Source of the DNA: Geosiphon pyriformis
Taxonomy: Eukaryota; Glomeromycota; Glomeromycetes; Archaeosporales; Geosiphonaceae
Reading direction: 5' to 3'
Assembly: GCA_016748015.1 (NCBI GenBank)
Contig: JAAOMT010000276.1
Location: 34,903-98,902, forward strand
DNA: 64,000 nt
The notes beneath the pieces were generated by a model. The model did not search any database and was not told where the DNA came from. It worked only from the letters and a program-made list of their open reading frames with translations. Shown here piece after piece: positions 47,956 to 61,403 of the stretch. The position numbers and the translations under genes are program-made. Position 1 is the first letter of the stretch; every line of letters begins with the position of its first letter.

Positions 47956-50810
47956 ACACTTAAAAAGAAATAGAACAATTCAAAAAATATTTAAACATTA
48001 TTTTTGGTCTTATATACAACAAAATATTTAATAATACATAAAATTTTATAATAACTATTAAAAAAAAAGAAACTTATCTCATTAAATCTTTAAATTCAAT
48101 CAAAATTAGACAACTTTTTAATAGAATTGGTATTAATTTAATTAGATTATTACCTATTACAACTAAAAAAAACATTATATTATAATAGTGGTAAATTATT
48201 TTATTAAATAGCTTAAAACTAGAGTTATTTAAAGAGCAAATACAAAATTAGTAGCAAATTTTATTTACAAAAACATTATTTGTAAACATAAATGTCTAAT
48301 TGAACTTTTATTCAATCAAGAAACATATTTAATAAACAACCCAATACAAAAAATTTGTAAAAAATTCAATATTAAAAAACCATTCTTATTATCTTATTAT
48401 TCACAAATAAATAAATTTATAGAATGTTTTAACTGAATATTATGTAAATTATTAGCCAAAGTTTCAACTAATTTTGAGCAAAAATGAGATATTTTTATTT
48501 TATTAGTGTTATTAATATACAAAATACTAAAACAAAACACTATAAAACACATATTATTTGACTTAACTTATAAAAAAAGTGCAATATTACCAATTAATTT
48601 TATTGTAAAAACATACTTAATACAATTAATTACAGAAAAAAACTTTTAAGAAACACTTCAATAAAAAACATATATTCTTTTAAGTATATTGACAAAAAAG
48701 TGACAAATTATAATTATATATATTAAATATTTTTAAGCCTAACAAAAAAAATAACATAATGACAAATTGCCACAAGTTACCAATAAATTTAAAGTTAAAA
48801 ATAAAGTTTTTTTATATAAAACTAAGGCTAAAAAACAATAAAATAGAAAATTTAAACATAAATAAAACAGATTATTTTATATTCATAAAGTTATAAACAA
48901 TAGATTATATAAATTAAGACTTAATAACAAAGTTTTAGCAAAAGTTATACATAAAAATTAATTGAAACACTATCACTTTAAAACCAATTCTGAATTATTA
49001 ATTCCACAAATTGGTATATATTTTTTTTTATTTAATTTCGAAGACATTTTTTAAAATTTAAAACCAATAGTTGTAATAAAACAACAATAAAATCTGAATA
49101 TTTAACTATATTATTATAATAATGTTTTTAATAATAATACATAAATAGTAAACAAAAATAATACATAATTTTAAAAAATACTCAAACCAAAAACATATAA
49201 AATCTCTATACCAAAAATATTTTCTCTTTTTTTTTTTAAATATTTAATTATTTTATCATAATTATTTTTTGAAATATTTAATAATTATCTTAAATGTTAA
49301 TAATAATATTAAAAAAAACTATAGCTTTAATAATAAACAAATTACAAAGCTATTATCTCTATAAAAAAAATACAAAAAGTTATTCTGAAAGTTGTTTACT
49401 TTAAAGCAAGCTTTAAAAAAAATTATTTTATTTGCTTTTATTAATATTTTACCAAATATTACAATTTAATAAAAACTTTAACAGTGTTTTAATAAACAAA
49501 ACAATAATTATACTCTTATTTATTGATATTTTTACATTGAAAAAACATTTTACAAACAAAAATTAAAGCTTAAAACAACAAATCTTATTTCTAAAATAAT
49601 ATAAAAACAAATTCACAATAAATTTAAAACAATAGTTGAATCAACAAACATTTATTATAAACTTAAAACAGTTTTTAGACTTTATAAATTATTTAATATT
49701 TGTAAAAATGTTCTACAAAATCTAATACTTTAACTATTAAATATTTAATATATTGGAAAGCTTACAAAACTGAAATTTCAATAATTTTTAGAACAAATTA
49801 TATCAATAATTTTAGACTACTATCTAAAAATTATAAATAATACTTGAATTTTAACAGATTTTAGTTTTGAAAAAAAGATTATATTACTAGTAAAAATTTG
49901 AGATATTATTTAACATAAAATTATTTTTATACTTTCTATTATTAATTAATATATATTATTATTTTATTTTATTATTTATTATCTTATTAAATTATTTAAA
50001 TTACTATTTAATTAATAATTCAATTTGTACAATATACAAATTGTGATAATCAAATCACACAATACTTCAAACTATGTAACATTTAAAAATTTGCCAAAAT
50101 AATTAATAGTTTACTGAAATACTAAATAATTTATAAAAATAAATTGTAATTTGCCAAAATATATCTTTAGTTTGATAAAAAAAAATACAAATTTATAAAT
50201 TAGTATTACAACAAGTTATATAAAAAAAAACTTTTCTTTTTAAAAAAAAAAATTTAGCTAAAATTTATCTTTACTAGAAATATTTTTTTTAGTATTTATA
50301 TAAATTATTCCAATAAAAATTAAATTAAAAACAACAAATTTAAAATTATTTTGCTTAAAATATTCCAAATTTTAACTAATATTTTGAAATTGATTAATTA
50401 TTAATTTTAGTAATTTATTAATAATTTTAGATCTAAACAGAAAACAATTCTTTAACAAAATTTTTTTTTTACATTTTTTTTATTTTTTTAAAAAAAATAC
50501 ATTAAAATAGTCTATAAATAAGATTTCTATAAAAAAGTTGATTTTTATAGCAAAATAATTATATATTTTTAATGAAATTTCAGATGAGTATTTTCTGAAA
50601 AAGAGTTGACTTTTACTACAAAATAACTATATAAATAATTAATACAGAATTGGTTATTTTACTTATAAGTCTAATAATTCAAATTATAGGAGATAATTTG
50701 AAAATAAATTCAGTTATTAAATATTTAATAGCTTTTAATAATTGAAAATTAACAACAAAATAACAACAACAATATTTAAAAAAAAAGACAAAAAACTTTT
50801 AATAATAACA
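47956..50810 (+). mobile_element. Highly decayed 3' half of an F2-like element, with LTR
   Basis: Directly after the F2 3' LTR, sequence equivalent to the F2 integrase region resumes (compare 47,965-48,130 with 45,005-45,170). It runs through the third ORF to a decayed LTR at 49,882-50,810, which starts TATTACTAGTA and ends AATAACA. It is far more AT-rich than F2 itself, and almost every C or G expected from F2 has become T or A. No upstream half was found in this orientation. Confidence 0.82.
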
Positions 50811-52833
50811 TATATAAAATTAAATTATTATAATGTTTTTAAAATTTATTAGAGATATTAAATAAATTAATAGCTTTATTATTAAAAAGCAATATAATCA
50901 TATTAAACATTTTATTAAAACTAATGGTATTTAGAATTTAAAAAAATATTATTATTTACATAATTTAAGAGCAAATATTAATATTGTTAAAATTTTAAAA
51001 TACTATTCAATACTATTTTTTTTTTATTTAACTTTTTATAATATTATCTACTTTTAACTTAATTTTATTAGAATTTAAAACTAATTTATTATTTACTATT
51101 AAATAATCAAAAACCACTTTGCAAAATAAGTATTTTAAAACATTTTTAATTATGTGTTTTTTATTGATTACAAAATTCTTTATATGTTTAAATATAGCAA
51201 ATTTAATTTTAAATTTTTTTACTCTTATTAATTTAACATATTTGAATGTGTAAAAAAACTTTTTAACACCAAATAACTTGAACCAAATATTATTAAAAAT
51301 AGCATATATATCTATAAAAACTTAAATTTTGTTAACTTTAATCTTATTAAAAGACAATTAACAGTTTATTAAAAAACAAACTTAGCATTAAATTTATTTT
51401 ATAAAGCTTTAATAATTTTTAATACCAAAATTTTTAATTTATATAATTTGGAAAAAAGCTTAGTAAAAATATTATTATACTTTTTATGTTATATTTTAAA
51501 AAACACTTTATTTATCAAAAAACATATTATTTTTCAAACAGTATTTTACAAAGTATTCAAATTTAAAATTTTTTTAAAATATTAAAATTATTATAAAACA
51601 ATATAAAATTAATTAAAGTAGTATTCTTAAACTAAGTTTACTTAATATTATTTACATTTTTAATATTAAACTTTTAATAATTTTTGTTTATTTGTTTGTA
51701 AACAGAAAGTAAATATGTATTCAGAAATTTATTTAAACTTATAAAAACAAAAACAATCTAATGATTAGTGTTAAAAAAATTATTAATATTTATTATACTT
51801 TTATTAATTACTGTATTAATAAGATTTGTAAAAACAAAAATAAAATTTATTGTTTTTTTACATCCTTGAAATTTTTTACATAAAAGTTTTAGCAATTACA
51901 TTTTTTATCAAAAAATTAACCAAATTCAAATTCAAGTATTTTTTAAAATTAATACTTTATTAAGAACTATTTTTAATAAAATTATTATTCAAAATTACAA
52001 AAAAAAATTTATTAATAGTCTTAGCAATCAATATATTAATATTTTTAACTTAACTAAGACATATAACTTCAAAATAAAAACTAAAAATTTGTTTTTAAAA
52101 AGAACTTAGTAATAAAAAATAACTTTTCACTTCAGTAATTTTATATATATATCTAATTAAGTTATTATTTATAATAATAACAATACTAAAACCTAGATAA
52201 CTAAAATTTAAACCAAAAGTGTAAACTTAAATATCATTAAACTTATTTATAATTTACAAACAAATTTTGTTTTTTAATTTTAATTTTATATTACTTAATT
52301 ATATTTTTCTGTTTTATAAAACTGTTTATATCTCTAATATTATATGTGACAAATTTTTAGAAAAAAATATATATATACCAAAAACAAAAACCAAATCATT
52401 AAATTTTGTTATTAAATTTATAATAAATATTAATAAATTATTTAATTAAACTTTTAATTTAACAAAGTCTATAAACACTAAAAAAGTTAATATTATTATA
52501 ATTTTGTTATTAGCAATTACATTCAAATTTATTATTATTATTATATTATTTATTTGATTTTGTAATAGAAAAATTACCAATAATTAACATCTAAAATTAA
52601 ACTAAAAAACTATTAACACAAATATATTTAACTTTTTAGCTAATTTGTTAACATGTTTTGTAAAATTAATAAGATTATATTTTAATTTAGCAAATTATAA
52701 ATTCATATTACCAAACACTAATAAAAAAAAATATTGTATTAGCAAAACTAAAACTAAGAAGCCAAAAAAATTTTTAATATAAAATATATTAACAATTAAA
52801 GTTCAAAATTTGTTACCAAAAACTACTAAACAT
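50811..52833. other. Very AT-rich sequence, no recognisable gene
   Basis: No domain can be read on either strand; the 60-residue frame at 52,267-52,449 is low-complexity. Composition resembles the other decayed transposon copies and CG dinucleotides are nearly absent. Probably old transposon sequence. Confidence 0.55.
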
Positions 52834-53700
52834 TGTTATTTATAGAATATAGGAATTATATTAGTATATAAATTAACCAATTAGAATGAAATACAGTAAA
52901 AGTAGAATTCCAGGATTCCTCTCAAAGAAATTGCAAAATTCCAAAATTTCAGGATTCTTCTTAAAGAATTACAGAATTTCAGAAATTCCAGGATTTCTGG
53001 TTAGAGAATTAAAGAATTTAAAGAATCTTATATAACAAAAATTATGTATATATAGTAGTAGTGTTAAAAGCAGAAAAGAAATAAAAAATTAAGAATCCTT
53101 AGATTAAAATCTCCAGTTCCAATTTTCTACCCATTTTTTCATATAATAATATTCTATAACTTAAAATAAAAAAACATCAAATATCAATAAAATACTTATT
53201 ATTATCATAATTCATCTTCCCACTATTAACAATTTATGTTAATAGTTATTAATACCTAACTATACTAAACCAATAACTTTTAATCACAGCTATTAATAAG
53301 ATATTAACTTTTTTTGTCTTGGTTTATTTTTTTTTATGTTTTAATTTTATTTATTTATTTATTTATTTTGTTGTTGTATACTAATTAATTAAAAATTAAG
53401 CATTGAGTTATTAATGTCAAGGATTTTTTGATAAAAAACTTCTGTAAAAAAGTAAATACTTGAAATTAAGGATTACTTACCAAAGGATTGCTGGCCACCA
53501 AGTCAAGAAAAAAATTGATAGAATCGCAATTCTGGGAGATTATTGAAACAACTATTGAATTTCTGTTCATTATACAAAGAACTCAACCAAAATCTTCAGA
53601 TATGAAAACCTTTAGATATTACCAACTAGTAAATCAATTAAACACCAAATTATGAGTTTGTTATTTATTCTACTTACTCAAATAAGCACCTGTAATAACA
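52834..53700 (+). mobile_element. Solo LTR of the F1 family
   Basis: In plus orientation this aligns with the reverse complement of the F1 LTRs: start TGTTATTTATAG, a block of GGAATTCC-type imperfect repeats (52,905-53,030), a TATA-like run (53,050), the GTTGTTGTATACTAATTA segment (53,370), the ACAAAGAACTCAACCAAAA segment (53,573), and the end TAATAACA. No internal region is attached on either side, and no clear target duplication remains. Confidence 0.8.
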
Positions 53701-55870
53701 TAAAATGAGAATTAACTTTTTTACATAAATTTTTATTAATTTAAATTAATTTAAACCTAACAATAAAACTATTTTTTACTTAACAACTTGTTTATTTGTT
53801 GTTAATTTGTAATTAATAGAAATGTAATCAAACTTATTACAAATTAAATAAATTGTTAAAGTTAAACAAAACCAACAAAATACAATACTTTTTATAATTA
53901 AAACCACAATTACAGCTTTATTTTAACTATTTTTCAAATTAAAACAAATAGTAATACACTTAATATAAAAATAGTTCATAGAATTATAATTAATTATATA
54001 TGTTTTTCTATTAATTAAACCAATAAAATTCTAAAAATTATGAATAGTTGTGTCTATTAAAAAAATATAAAGCAAAATTTTGTAAACATTTTTAGTATTT
54101 TATAATTATTTGTTAATATCTGTTTTAGTTATATAAATAGTATTCTTTTTAATTAGAATAAATTATTAAGATACTAAAAGATTAACTTGTTTTTAATTAT
54201 TAAATTTTATTATAGCTTTTTATTATAGCTTTACCAATTGTATTTTAATTGATTTAATAGTGCTATAATTAGTTAATACAGCTTGTATAGCTTTTATTGA
54301 TATTTTCACAGAAATTTTTTTATAATTACTGTTCAATTTATGTAATATTTATTGGTTTTTTAAAATTAGTATTTACTATAATATTATAATTATTTGTTAA
54401 ATTTACTGCAGTTATTATTACTTTTTCTAAAATAAAAAACACCCAAATTATTTACATTAAAAAAAAGCTTTTCAATAGTCTTTAATTTTTTTTGAGATAT
54501 TTTTTTAATAATTGTTAAAAGATTAATATTTAAAATAAATAATATACAAACTAAAATATTAATTAATAACTTTAAAAAAAAACCCCCCCACTTAAAACAT
54601 TATTATTATTATTATTATTATTAAAATTAATTTTAACAAAAAACTTTTTAAGAATTTATTTTATCATTATTTTTTTGGGTCTTTTGAATATTATATTAAT
54701 ATTTTTGAAATTTAAGTTTTTTTTACTGTTAATATAAAACCTAATTTTTTTAATTAAGTATTTTTGTTTTATATTTATATTATTTGTTTTTATTATATTG
54801 TTAATATTTAAATTTTAAGAAACAGTTCTATTTATATTAATAATTAGCTTCTTTAACACTTTATCTTTATGTTTTTTTTATGTTATTAGCTTTTTTATAG
54901 CTAAATTAATACTAAATTTTTTCTTGATTTTTTTTATATTAAGATTGCTAATATTATTAACAGATTTATTATTAAAAAAAATTAAGAATAGTCATATTAA
55001 ATATTAAGATATAAAAAACAGAAAAACTTTTTTCAAAAACTTTCTTTTTAGGGAATTTTGAATGTATAAAAAAAAATTTTATTAGTTTTATTTTAATTTT
55101 TTACTAATTTTTAATATATTTAGCTTTTTAAATTATTTAATTTTAATATTTAATTAAATAAAATAGTAAATTAAAATATTTTTTCTTATTATTTAATTTT
55201 AAAAAAAATTAATTTAAATTATTTTCTAAAAACATATTTTTATTGTTATAAATAATAAAAAATAATATAATATTATTTAAAATTAGTTCAAAAATTTTTT
55301 TAATAATTTATTAAGTTTATTAAATTTGTTTTTTTGTAATATTTATTTAGTAAATTATTTTTAACAGTTATAAAAAAGTTAATATTGTTTATATTAAACT
55401 TGTTACTTAAAAACTTTTATGCTAATTTGTTTTTTTGTTATCTGTTTAATTATATATATTAAATTTTATAAAAATAGTTTTTTATTGGTTAATATTTTTA
55501 AAGCTCTTAATAATAATAATAATTACTATATTAAAGCTATTTTTAAATAGTTGAAATTTTTAATTAATTAATTAATTTTTTTGGTTTAAATATTGATTAG
55601 TATTGTATTTAAAAATTTTAACTTATATGTTTTTATAATAAATAGTGTTTTTTAAGTAATAAATTTTTCAAAAATTAAAGAACAGTTTTTAAGTGTTTTT
55701 TTTACTCTTTATTCTATTCAATTTATTTTTTACTTTACAACAATTTTATAATAAAAAAATATTTTAACAAAATAAAAATACATTATGAAAAATTTAATAA
55801 CTTTCCATTTGTGTATATTAATTTCAACAAAGTTGGTAATTAATTAAATTGGTTTAGTTAAAAAAAATCA
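53701..55870. other. Very AT-rich sequence, no recognisable gene
   Basis: Decayed, CG-poor sequence like the other old transposon relics. No frame or domain is supportable. It ends sharply at about 55,870, where CG dinucleotides and normal host composition return just before the RNase H2C gene. Confidence 0.55.
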
Positions 55871-56004
55871 ATTTTGGGCGATGCGAACTTATCAAATATT
55901 ATGTCGTACTAAATCTGACGCGTTCTGAAATTCCTTGGGTTTGTCCTCGCAACTTTGATAACCTCTTACTTATCTTCTGCCCATGGTGATCAGCATATTA
56001 GAGC

Positions 56005-57031
56005 ATGGATATAATCCTTCAAACAAAAACTGCAACTTCTTTATCCTATCCGGCCTCCGATTCCGGGCTTACAAATAGCCCACTACGACCACCACCACTT
56101 CACTTACTTCCCTGCGAAATTAGCTATACAGGCCTCGCAAAAGTTGATACGTATTTTCTTATAGAAGAGGCAGAGGAGCCTAAAGCCGTGTACAACGGTA
56201 GTTTGGGACTTGCTTCTTCAGCGCCGTCCACAAACTTTTTGACTTCACAAACTTTGGCTACGTCTTCGTTTGTTGAAAATGAAGCTGATGAAAGAGAATA
56301 CCAAGGAAAACTAGAATTAAACTCGAGTTCTAATGGAGCTGAAGTTAATACAGGTTTCGATTCAGAGAAAACCGTAGACATTAGAGATAAGATGGTGGTT
56401 GAAGAGCTTGACGTGACAAAAATGGATATTGATGAAATTGAAAATAACCCAGATACTAAGGCAGACACAAGATCAGCATCCAAAGAAAAAGTATATTCTT
56501 CTTACTTTCGTGGCCGTAAACTAATCGGTCGTGAAGTTGTGCTCATAAAGGGATATGAAGGTAAAAGTTTCGTTGCTGAAAAAGAATATACTTATAATAT
56601 ACAATGTCATCTTAAACATCAACGCACTCAGGCTACATATTTGAAGAAACTGGAATGAAATCGAAATCATCATTTTCATCCACTTTACAAAAATCCCAGC
56701 TTCCAACACCTCCTGATATAATAAATTACGAAGACCCGATATCAGATTTGGATCTGGAAATATTAAAAAGGTCACAAAGTACAGACCAAGAAATGGTTCG
56801 TTGTTGGGAAGCTACGAGGAAATTTGACAGATTTGTTGTCTGGGGACATGACGAGCTTCCCGAACAATGGAATGATGATGTGATAAGGTCTTTGGAATGG
56901 TTAGAAATTGCAAAAGCGGTGAGTTTAAAAATAAGATGAATTTTGGTCAATTCGAACATGGTTTTATTCTCCTTTTTATAATATCCCTGATATAGATACA
57001 TCAACCGACTCCTCCAGTAACTAAGGTATGA
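56005..57031 (+). CDS. RNASEH2C: Ribonuclease H2 subunit C
   Basis: This is a non-catalytic subunit of the nuclear RNase H2 complex, which removes single ribonucleotides and RNA-DNA hybrids. I read three exons: 56,005-56,560, 56,632-56,918 and 56,996-57,031, about 292 residues, with GT-AG introns of 71 and 77 nt. Family landmarks are LHLLPCEI near the N-terminus, YFRGRKLIG (about 167-175), GYEGYIFEE formed across intron 1, FDRFVVWGHDELP, and IAKAIHQPTPPV formed across intron 2. Both introns are needed to restore these motifs. It is longer than the usual 140-200 residues because of an acidic, Ser/Asp/Glu-rich insertion between about residues 55 and 160. It sits only 135 bp from the edge of the transposon island and converges with PFKFB. 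Moderately high confidence: the subunit is divergent in sequence across fungi. Confidence 0.87.
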
Positions 57032-57389
57032 AAGGGGTTTGGTCGGATTTAGGGACTTTTATTTATTCCCTAAATAAATAAGTGCAAGATATTTCGATTG
57101 ATTCTTGCTTCCAAAATTTCTAATGGCAGGGGAAAAATCTCACCTATGAAATAAATTAAGATTGTAGAGTTGAAATGCTAATACTTTTTTAATCTTTTCT
57201 TATAGTTGCTGACATGAATTTTTAACTTATAAATTACTAACTCATCTAAATCCGAGATAATACCTCCTATCAAATCCATTATTTTTTGATTTTGAAATTT
57301 CATTTCGAAAATCATAATTGCTTGTTCACAAGCCGCTCAATTTCTACTCATATTGAAAAAACCAATCTTGCTCTTCATCATACTTCCAT
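57032..57389. other. Intergenic region between convergent genes
   Basis: About 360 bp between the stops of RNase H2C (+) and PFKFB (-). No gene seen; it must hold both 3' ends. I could not assign specific polyadenylation sites. Confidence 0.6.
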
Positions 57390-60300
57390 TTAATCAATTC
57401 GGTGCCTATTGGAACAATATATTGCTTCAGCTCGAGTTGAAATCAATTTCGTAATGGACGTAAATATCCTCTGCATAAACAACTTACCATATGGTTTCGG
57501 CTGCAGACAATACAGGCTATGTAACGGAACTTCAATGTTGGGTACTTTTTCCTAATTTCCTAGATTATTTAAGTACTGACTGGGATATCAGGTAATATTG
57601 ACATTCTGATTTTTCCTACCTTTTCAACATCAAGGAAATAAGCCAATAGGATGCGAAGCACGACTATTTACATAAAGAGAATTTTGATATAGATTTACAG
57701 ATTTGGAAAAAGATTTCATATCAACACAATTACCTTGATGTGTAACTATCAATATATTATCAGTCATTCGTTCTATCTCAACAAGCAATGGATTGATACG
57801 ATGTATCACGTCAAGGTAGGATTCCCCACCCATTCCTGGATATCTGATCGAAAAAATGGTGAGCCATTATGCAAAGGAGATTAAGTGGAAACCTGATCAA
57901 ATTAGTGTCTTGAGAAAAGACTTTCCGATCATAACTGTTACTAACCTATAATAAAGTTTATTATTTTGACGCGCCTGGTACTCCTCAGGGAACATTTTTG
58001 AAATCTCTTGATACGTCATTTCCTCATATATACCCTTTGATTCCATGAATTTGATAAAATCAAGCATCTATGGAGATTGAAGCAGAAGTGAAATAAAGAT
58101 TAAATACCACTTACCGCATATATTTCGTTAAGGAATCTAATATGCTATTTGAAGTATTATATTGAGTGATTGAATATTTTAACAATGTCGTCGGAGACAA
58201 AAATATAAAGAAAATGGTCTTCACCATAACATCAAATTCAGTAGGGGGAAATTTTTCCGCGGTCTGGATAGTACGTTTTAAAGAACTTGTCCATACGAGA
58301 AAATTTTTCTCGAGACGTGTTGGATTTGGGGTACTTGCTGAGAAAGAGGAATTAGGGTTACTTATATGATGGTCTTCAGCCTCTGTTGGATGTCGATTAA
58401 CTTCTTTTTCTCGCCAGAAAAGCTTTTGAGTATGCATAAAGCGCGCCAAACATGCAGCATATTTTCGGCCTCGATCTGAGAGCTATTCAACATTGTGAAT
58501 TAATGTAAAATGAATTCAACGCGATATTATCAATAGATTACCGGTGCATCACCGCCTATTAATGATATGATGCATTAGTTTCAAAAGATATCGAAATATT
58601 GTTCATACAACAGATTGAGCAGATTTAGAGTTTCATCTACCTATTCGTCCAATTACATTATCGGTACTCTCTCCATGTCTGGTCATCCAGATTTGACGAC
58701 CTGTATCAAAAGTAAATAGAAATTGGTTTAATTTCCGGTCTTGATACTATTTAATTATTAGATATGCGACCAGGTTGATTCTTCAAATCCTAGAGGAGCA
58801 ATTATCAGCAGATAATTTAACAATTTGCTTTCTAGAATCGGGAGACTTTCAATTTTCCGACTTTCAAGGCTTAACTGAGATGAGGCTCCAAAGAAAAAAC
58901 GGTTCGAAAACTCACTGACAAGATTAAAATTCATAAGATAGAAAATGCATTGTCCGCTCAAGAATCCCTGTATATTATTAGCAATGACCTAAAAAATTTT
59001 TTGCAAAAGAAAAGTCAAAAACAAGAGAAAACCCACTTAAATACTGATCCAAATAATAAACCAAAATTTTAAAAGTCCAGTTGATTGATCTTTACCTTCT
59101 TTCCTACATTGATTAATTTACAATACTGCATGTCATTTTTTTCCTCCTCTTCGCTGATCGTCTCATAACAATCTTCGTAATTTTTTACACGTTTTTTAAA
59201 ATCAGCGAGTGCATCGTCTGGATTCATGAGACGGTAATCTGGACCGGAAAGTTTGAGACGCATGTTGGCTTCAATGGTCTAGTGGAAAATCAATCATTTT
59301 ATAAGGATTATAAATGAAAATGAGATTAATAGAAGGAATAATTTGATTTTATTAATATTTACTGTGGGGTCCGTACAAATAGACTCAATAAACAAAACTT
59401 TAAATGAGTGTTCGCGCAAAACACGATTAAGAATCATTTTCCTATCGTCCAGTCCAGATTCAAATGAAAAATATATTAATAAAGCATCGAAATACATTCT
59501 TATAAAAAAACTTGATGCACATATAAAGTGTACCTTCTTTTTGTTGTAGAATTTGTAGCATCTAATAATTCGTAATTGAAAAGTTCAGATGGAGATCATT
59601 TATGACAACTCAATCTGTGGATCTAATGGAACTCACCATGAATACCGACTCTTCCACCTTTCTTCAACCAACTAATGAGTTCATCTAAACATTCCATTGC
59701 CATTTCATCTCGAACTCTCAAGGCATCATTATTATGGGGATCAAAAAATGAGGCGCCATGATTCAACGACCCTCCAATTCTTTGCTGTATACTATGGGCC
59801 GTGTTACGCCGAATATTTCCGACATTGAATATCTTGAAGGGGTGATTCGAGGAAATTAAAATTTTGAAAAATTATTTAGTTTATTTTGATTATGTTAGAA
59901 TTGTATTTTGCAAATATCAGCTTAGGGGTTGATATTTCAAGATAATGAGTTTTTTGTCACATGAATCTATAATTTCTTTAATGCCCAAATCTGCTTGACA
60001 TTCGAACTATACGTATATAAAGCCGAGTAATTCAACGCGCCCATCAAGTCGAAGTTGTTCCAATTCTAAACATATATCAGCCGCATCCAAATAATCCATA
60101 ATTAAAGCGCTCTATATATAAAGATTGTTGCTTTTCGAACCAATGGTTGAAAAAATCCGGATATTTGTCCATTTGATTAATAAATGTTGTTTTGCTCTTT
60201 TTCCATATTCTGAGCTTTAAATTTAGGAATCGAGTATCATTATTCTTAGTGCCCAAATAGTTTCACATAATGCACAAGCCTCTCTTCATTCTTTAAATAT

Positions 60301-61242
60301 TCACCGAGAAAATTGGGCAAAATTAAAGTATTGTCCCAAAGTGAATCTGCATATCAAGCCTGTCCAAAAAGCCTTTCCGTTCTCCACTAAGTATTTCCTC
60401 AAAATGAGCGAACTAATATGCCTAGGTAAACTCGAAAACTCTAATCTGGTAATATATCCCAATGGGAAATCGTCTTGCTTGCTCCTGGACAAGCGACATT
60501 CATTGAAGTGGCATGAAATGCTCGATGATGTATATGATTGGATATATTTCGTAAATTAGTTGGGAATATATGTTATTGGTTTACCTTAGTTTCATATTGA
60601 CTAAAAAGAAAATTTTATTAAAAATTTAAGAAAGGCAGAAAATTGGGAAATAATTGAGGTACATACAGCCACGTCAAATATCGCTTTAGTTTTTTCACAA
60701 TATAACTTTTCCCTGCAATAAACAAGATGAACCGAGTTACTAAGTAATTTCCAAATAAATCGCAACATTCAATGTTGACTTACCACGCGCTGGAAGTCCG
60801 ACTATTAGGAAAAATAATCTATGATTAAACATTCTGAGTGATCTAAGTAGACTTTTACCAACTTACCCATGACTACAACGAGTTTAGGGCCCATTTGTGG
60901 TGAAACGGTATTATTGTCTTGTTGCTGGGTTTGAGCTGTTGTAAAGTGGCAGAGGTCAATTTTTAATTTTGCGGCCTCAAGAGTTAATAATAACACTTAC
61001 AATTCAAAGATTTTGGCTGAACAATCCCTTGAAAAATTACAATTCAAGCTTTTATTAAGTAAATCAAGGTGATACTGAAAAACGCTCTAACAAGATAATA
61101 TCGCATCAAGCGTAAAACCTGGGACATCTAAAGAGTATCTATGTTTAAGAATAGGAACTTCTCGAGACTCAAAATCATCCTGGCCCTCACAGTCGCTGAC
61201 GTCTGAATCATTTGATAGATATCGTTTTATGAATCTCGCCAT
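57390..61242 (-). CDS. PFKFB: 6-phosphofructo-2-kinase / fructose-2,6-bisphosphatase
   Basis: This bifunctional cytosolic enzyme makes and degrades fructose-2,6-bisphosphate, the switch between glycolysis and gluconeogenesis. I trace 19 exons from the ATG at 61,242, about 550 residues. Exon starts and ends, 5' to 3': 61,242-61,092; 61,027-61,001; 60,935-60,867; 60,801-60,784; 60,712-60,667; 60,600-60,585; 59,832-59,637; 59,561-59,534; 59,441-59,363; 59,278-59,096; 58,988-58,916; 58,700-58,641; 58,555-58,542; 58,482-58,225; 58,144-58,115; 58,034-57,946; 57,843-57,734; 57,663-57,620; 57,551-57,390. All junctions keep frame. Kinase half: PKLVVVM-VGLPARGKS (Walker A), IFNVGNIRR, HDATNSTTKRR, FIESICTDP. 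Phosphatase half: WMTRHGES with catalytic His, RIGGD, SLKRTIQTAE, LNEIYAG, GGESYLDV, VTHQVVLR, EVPLHSLY. The His kept in RHG argues it is truly bifunctional. The last exon and stop are uncertain. Confidence 0.93.
59833..60584 (-). other. Outsized PFKFB intron (752 nt)
   Basis: This intron lies between QYETK and IFNVGN. The other PFKFB introns I trace are about 59-107 nt, with one of 215. It has GT and AG ends. Its composition is closer to coding than to intron sequence, and it holds coding-like frames on both strands: 60,341-60,559 plus, ending DVYDWIYFVN, and a minus-strand stretch DYLDAADICLELEQL near 60,040-60,100. I do not recognise either. It may be a relict insertion or nested fragment. 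Confidence 0.7.
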
Positions 61243-61403
61243 GGTTTCTGAGATAGAAAGGAATAATTTGACATCATAGATATACCTGACAATCACAAAG
61301 TGTAGATCTGAGAGATCTTAAATTATCAATCTAAGGTGATATGACTGATTTTGAGATATCCCATCGCAGATAGCTTAAAATTTTCTTTTAAAAATTTTTA
61401 TGA

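Noticed and set aside
54576-54594. A-run followed by C-run as a retroposon tail junction
   Set aside because: No coding sequence or target duplication next to it; too short to interpret.
56124-56483. 119-residue antisense Ser-rich frame over RNase H2C
   Set aside because: Mirror of the acidic insertion on the plus strand, with no independent evidence.
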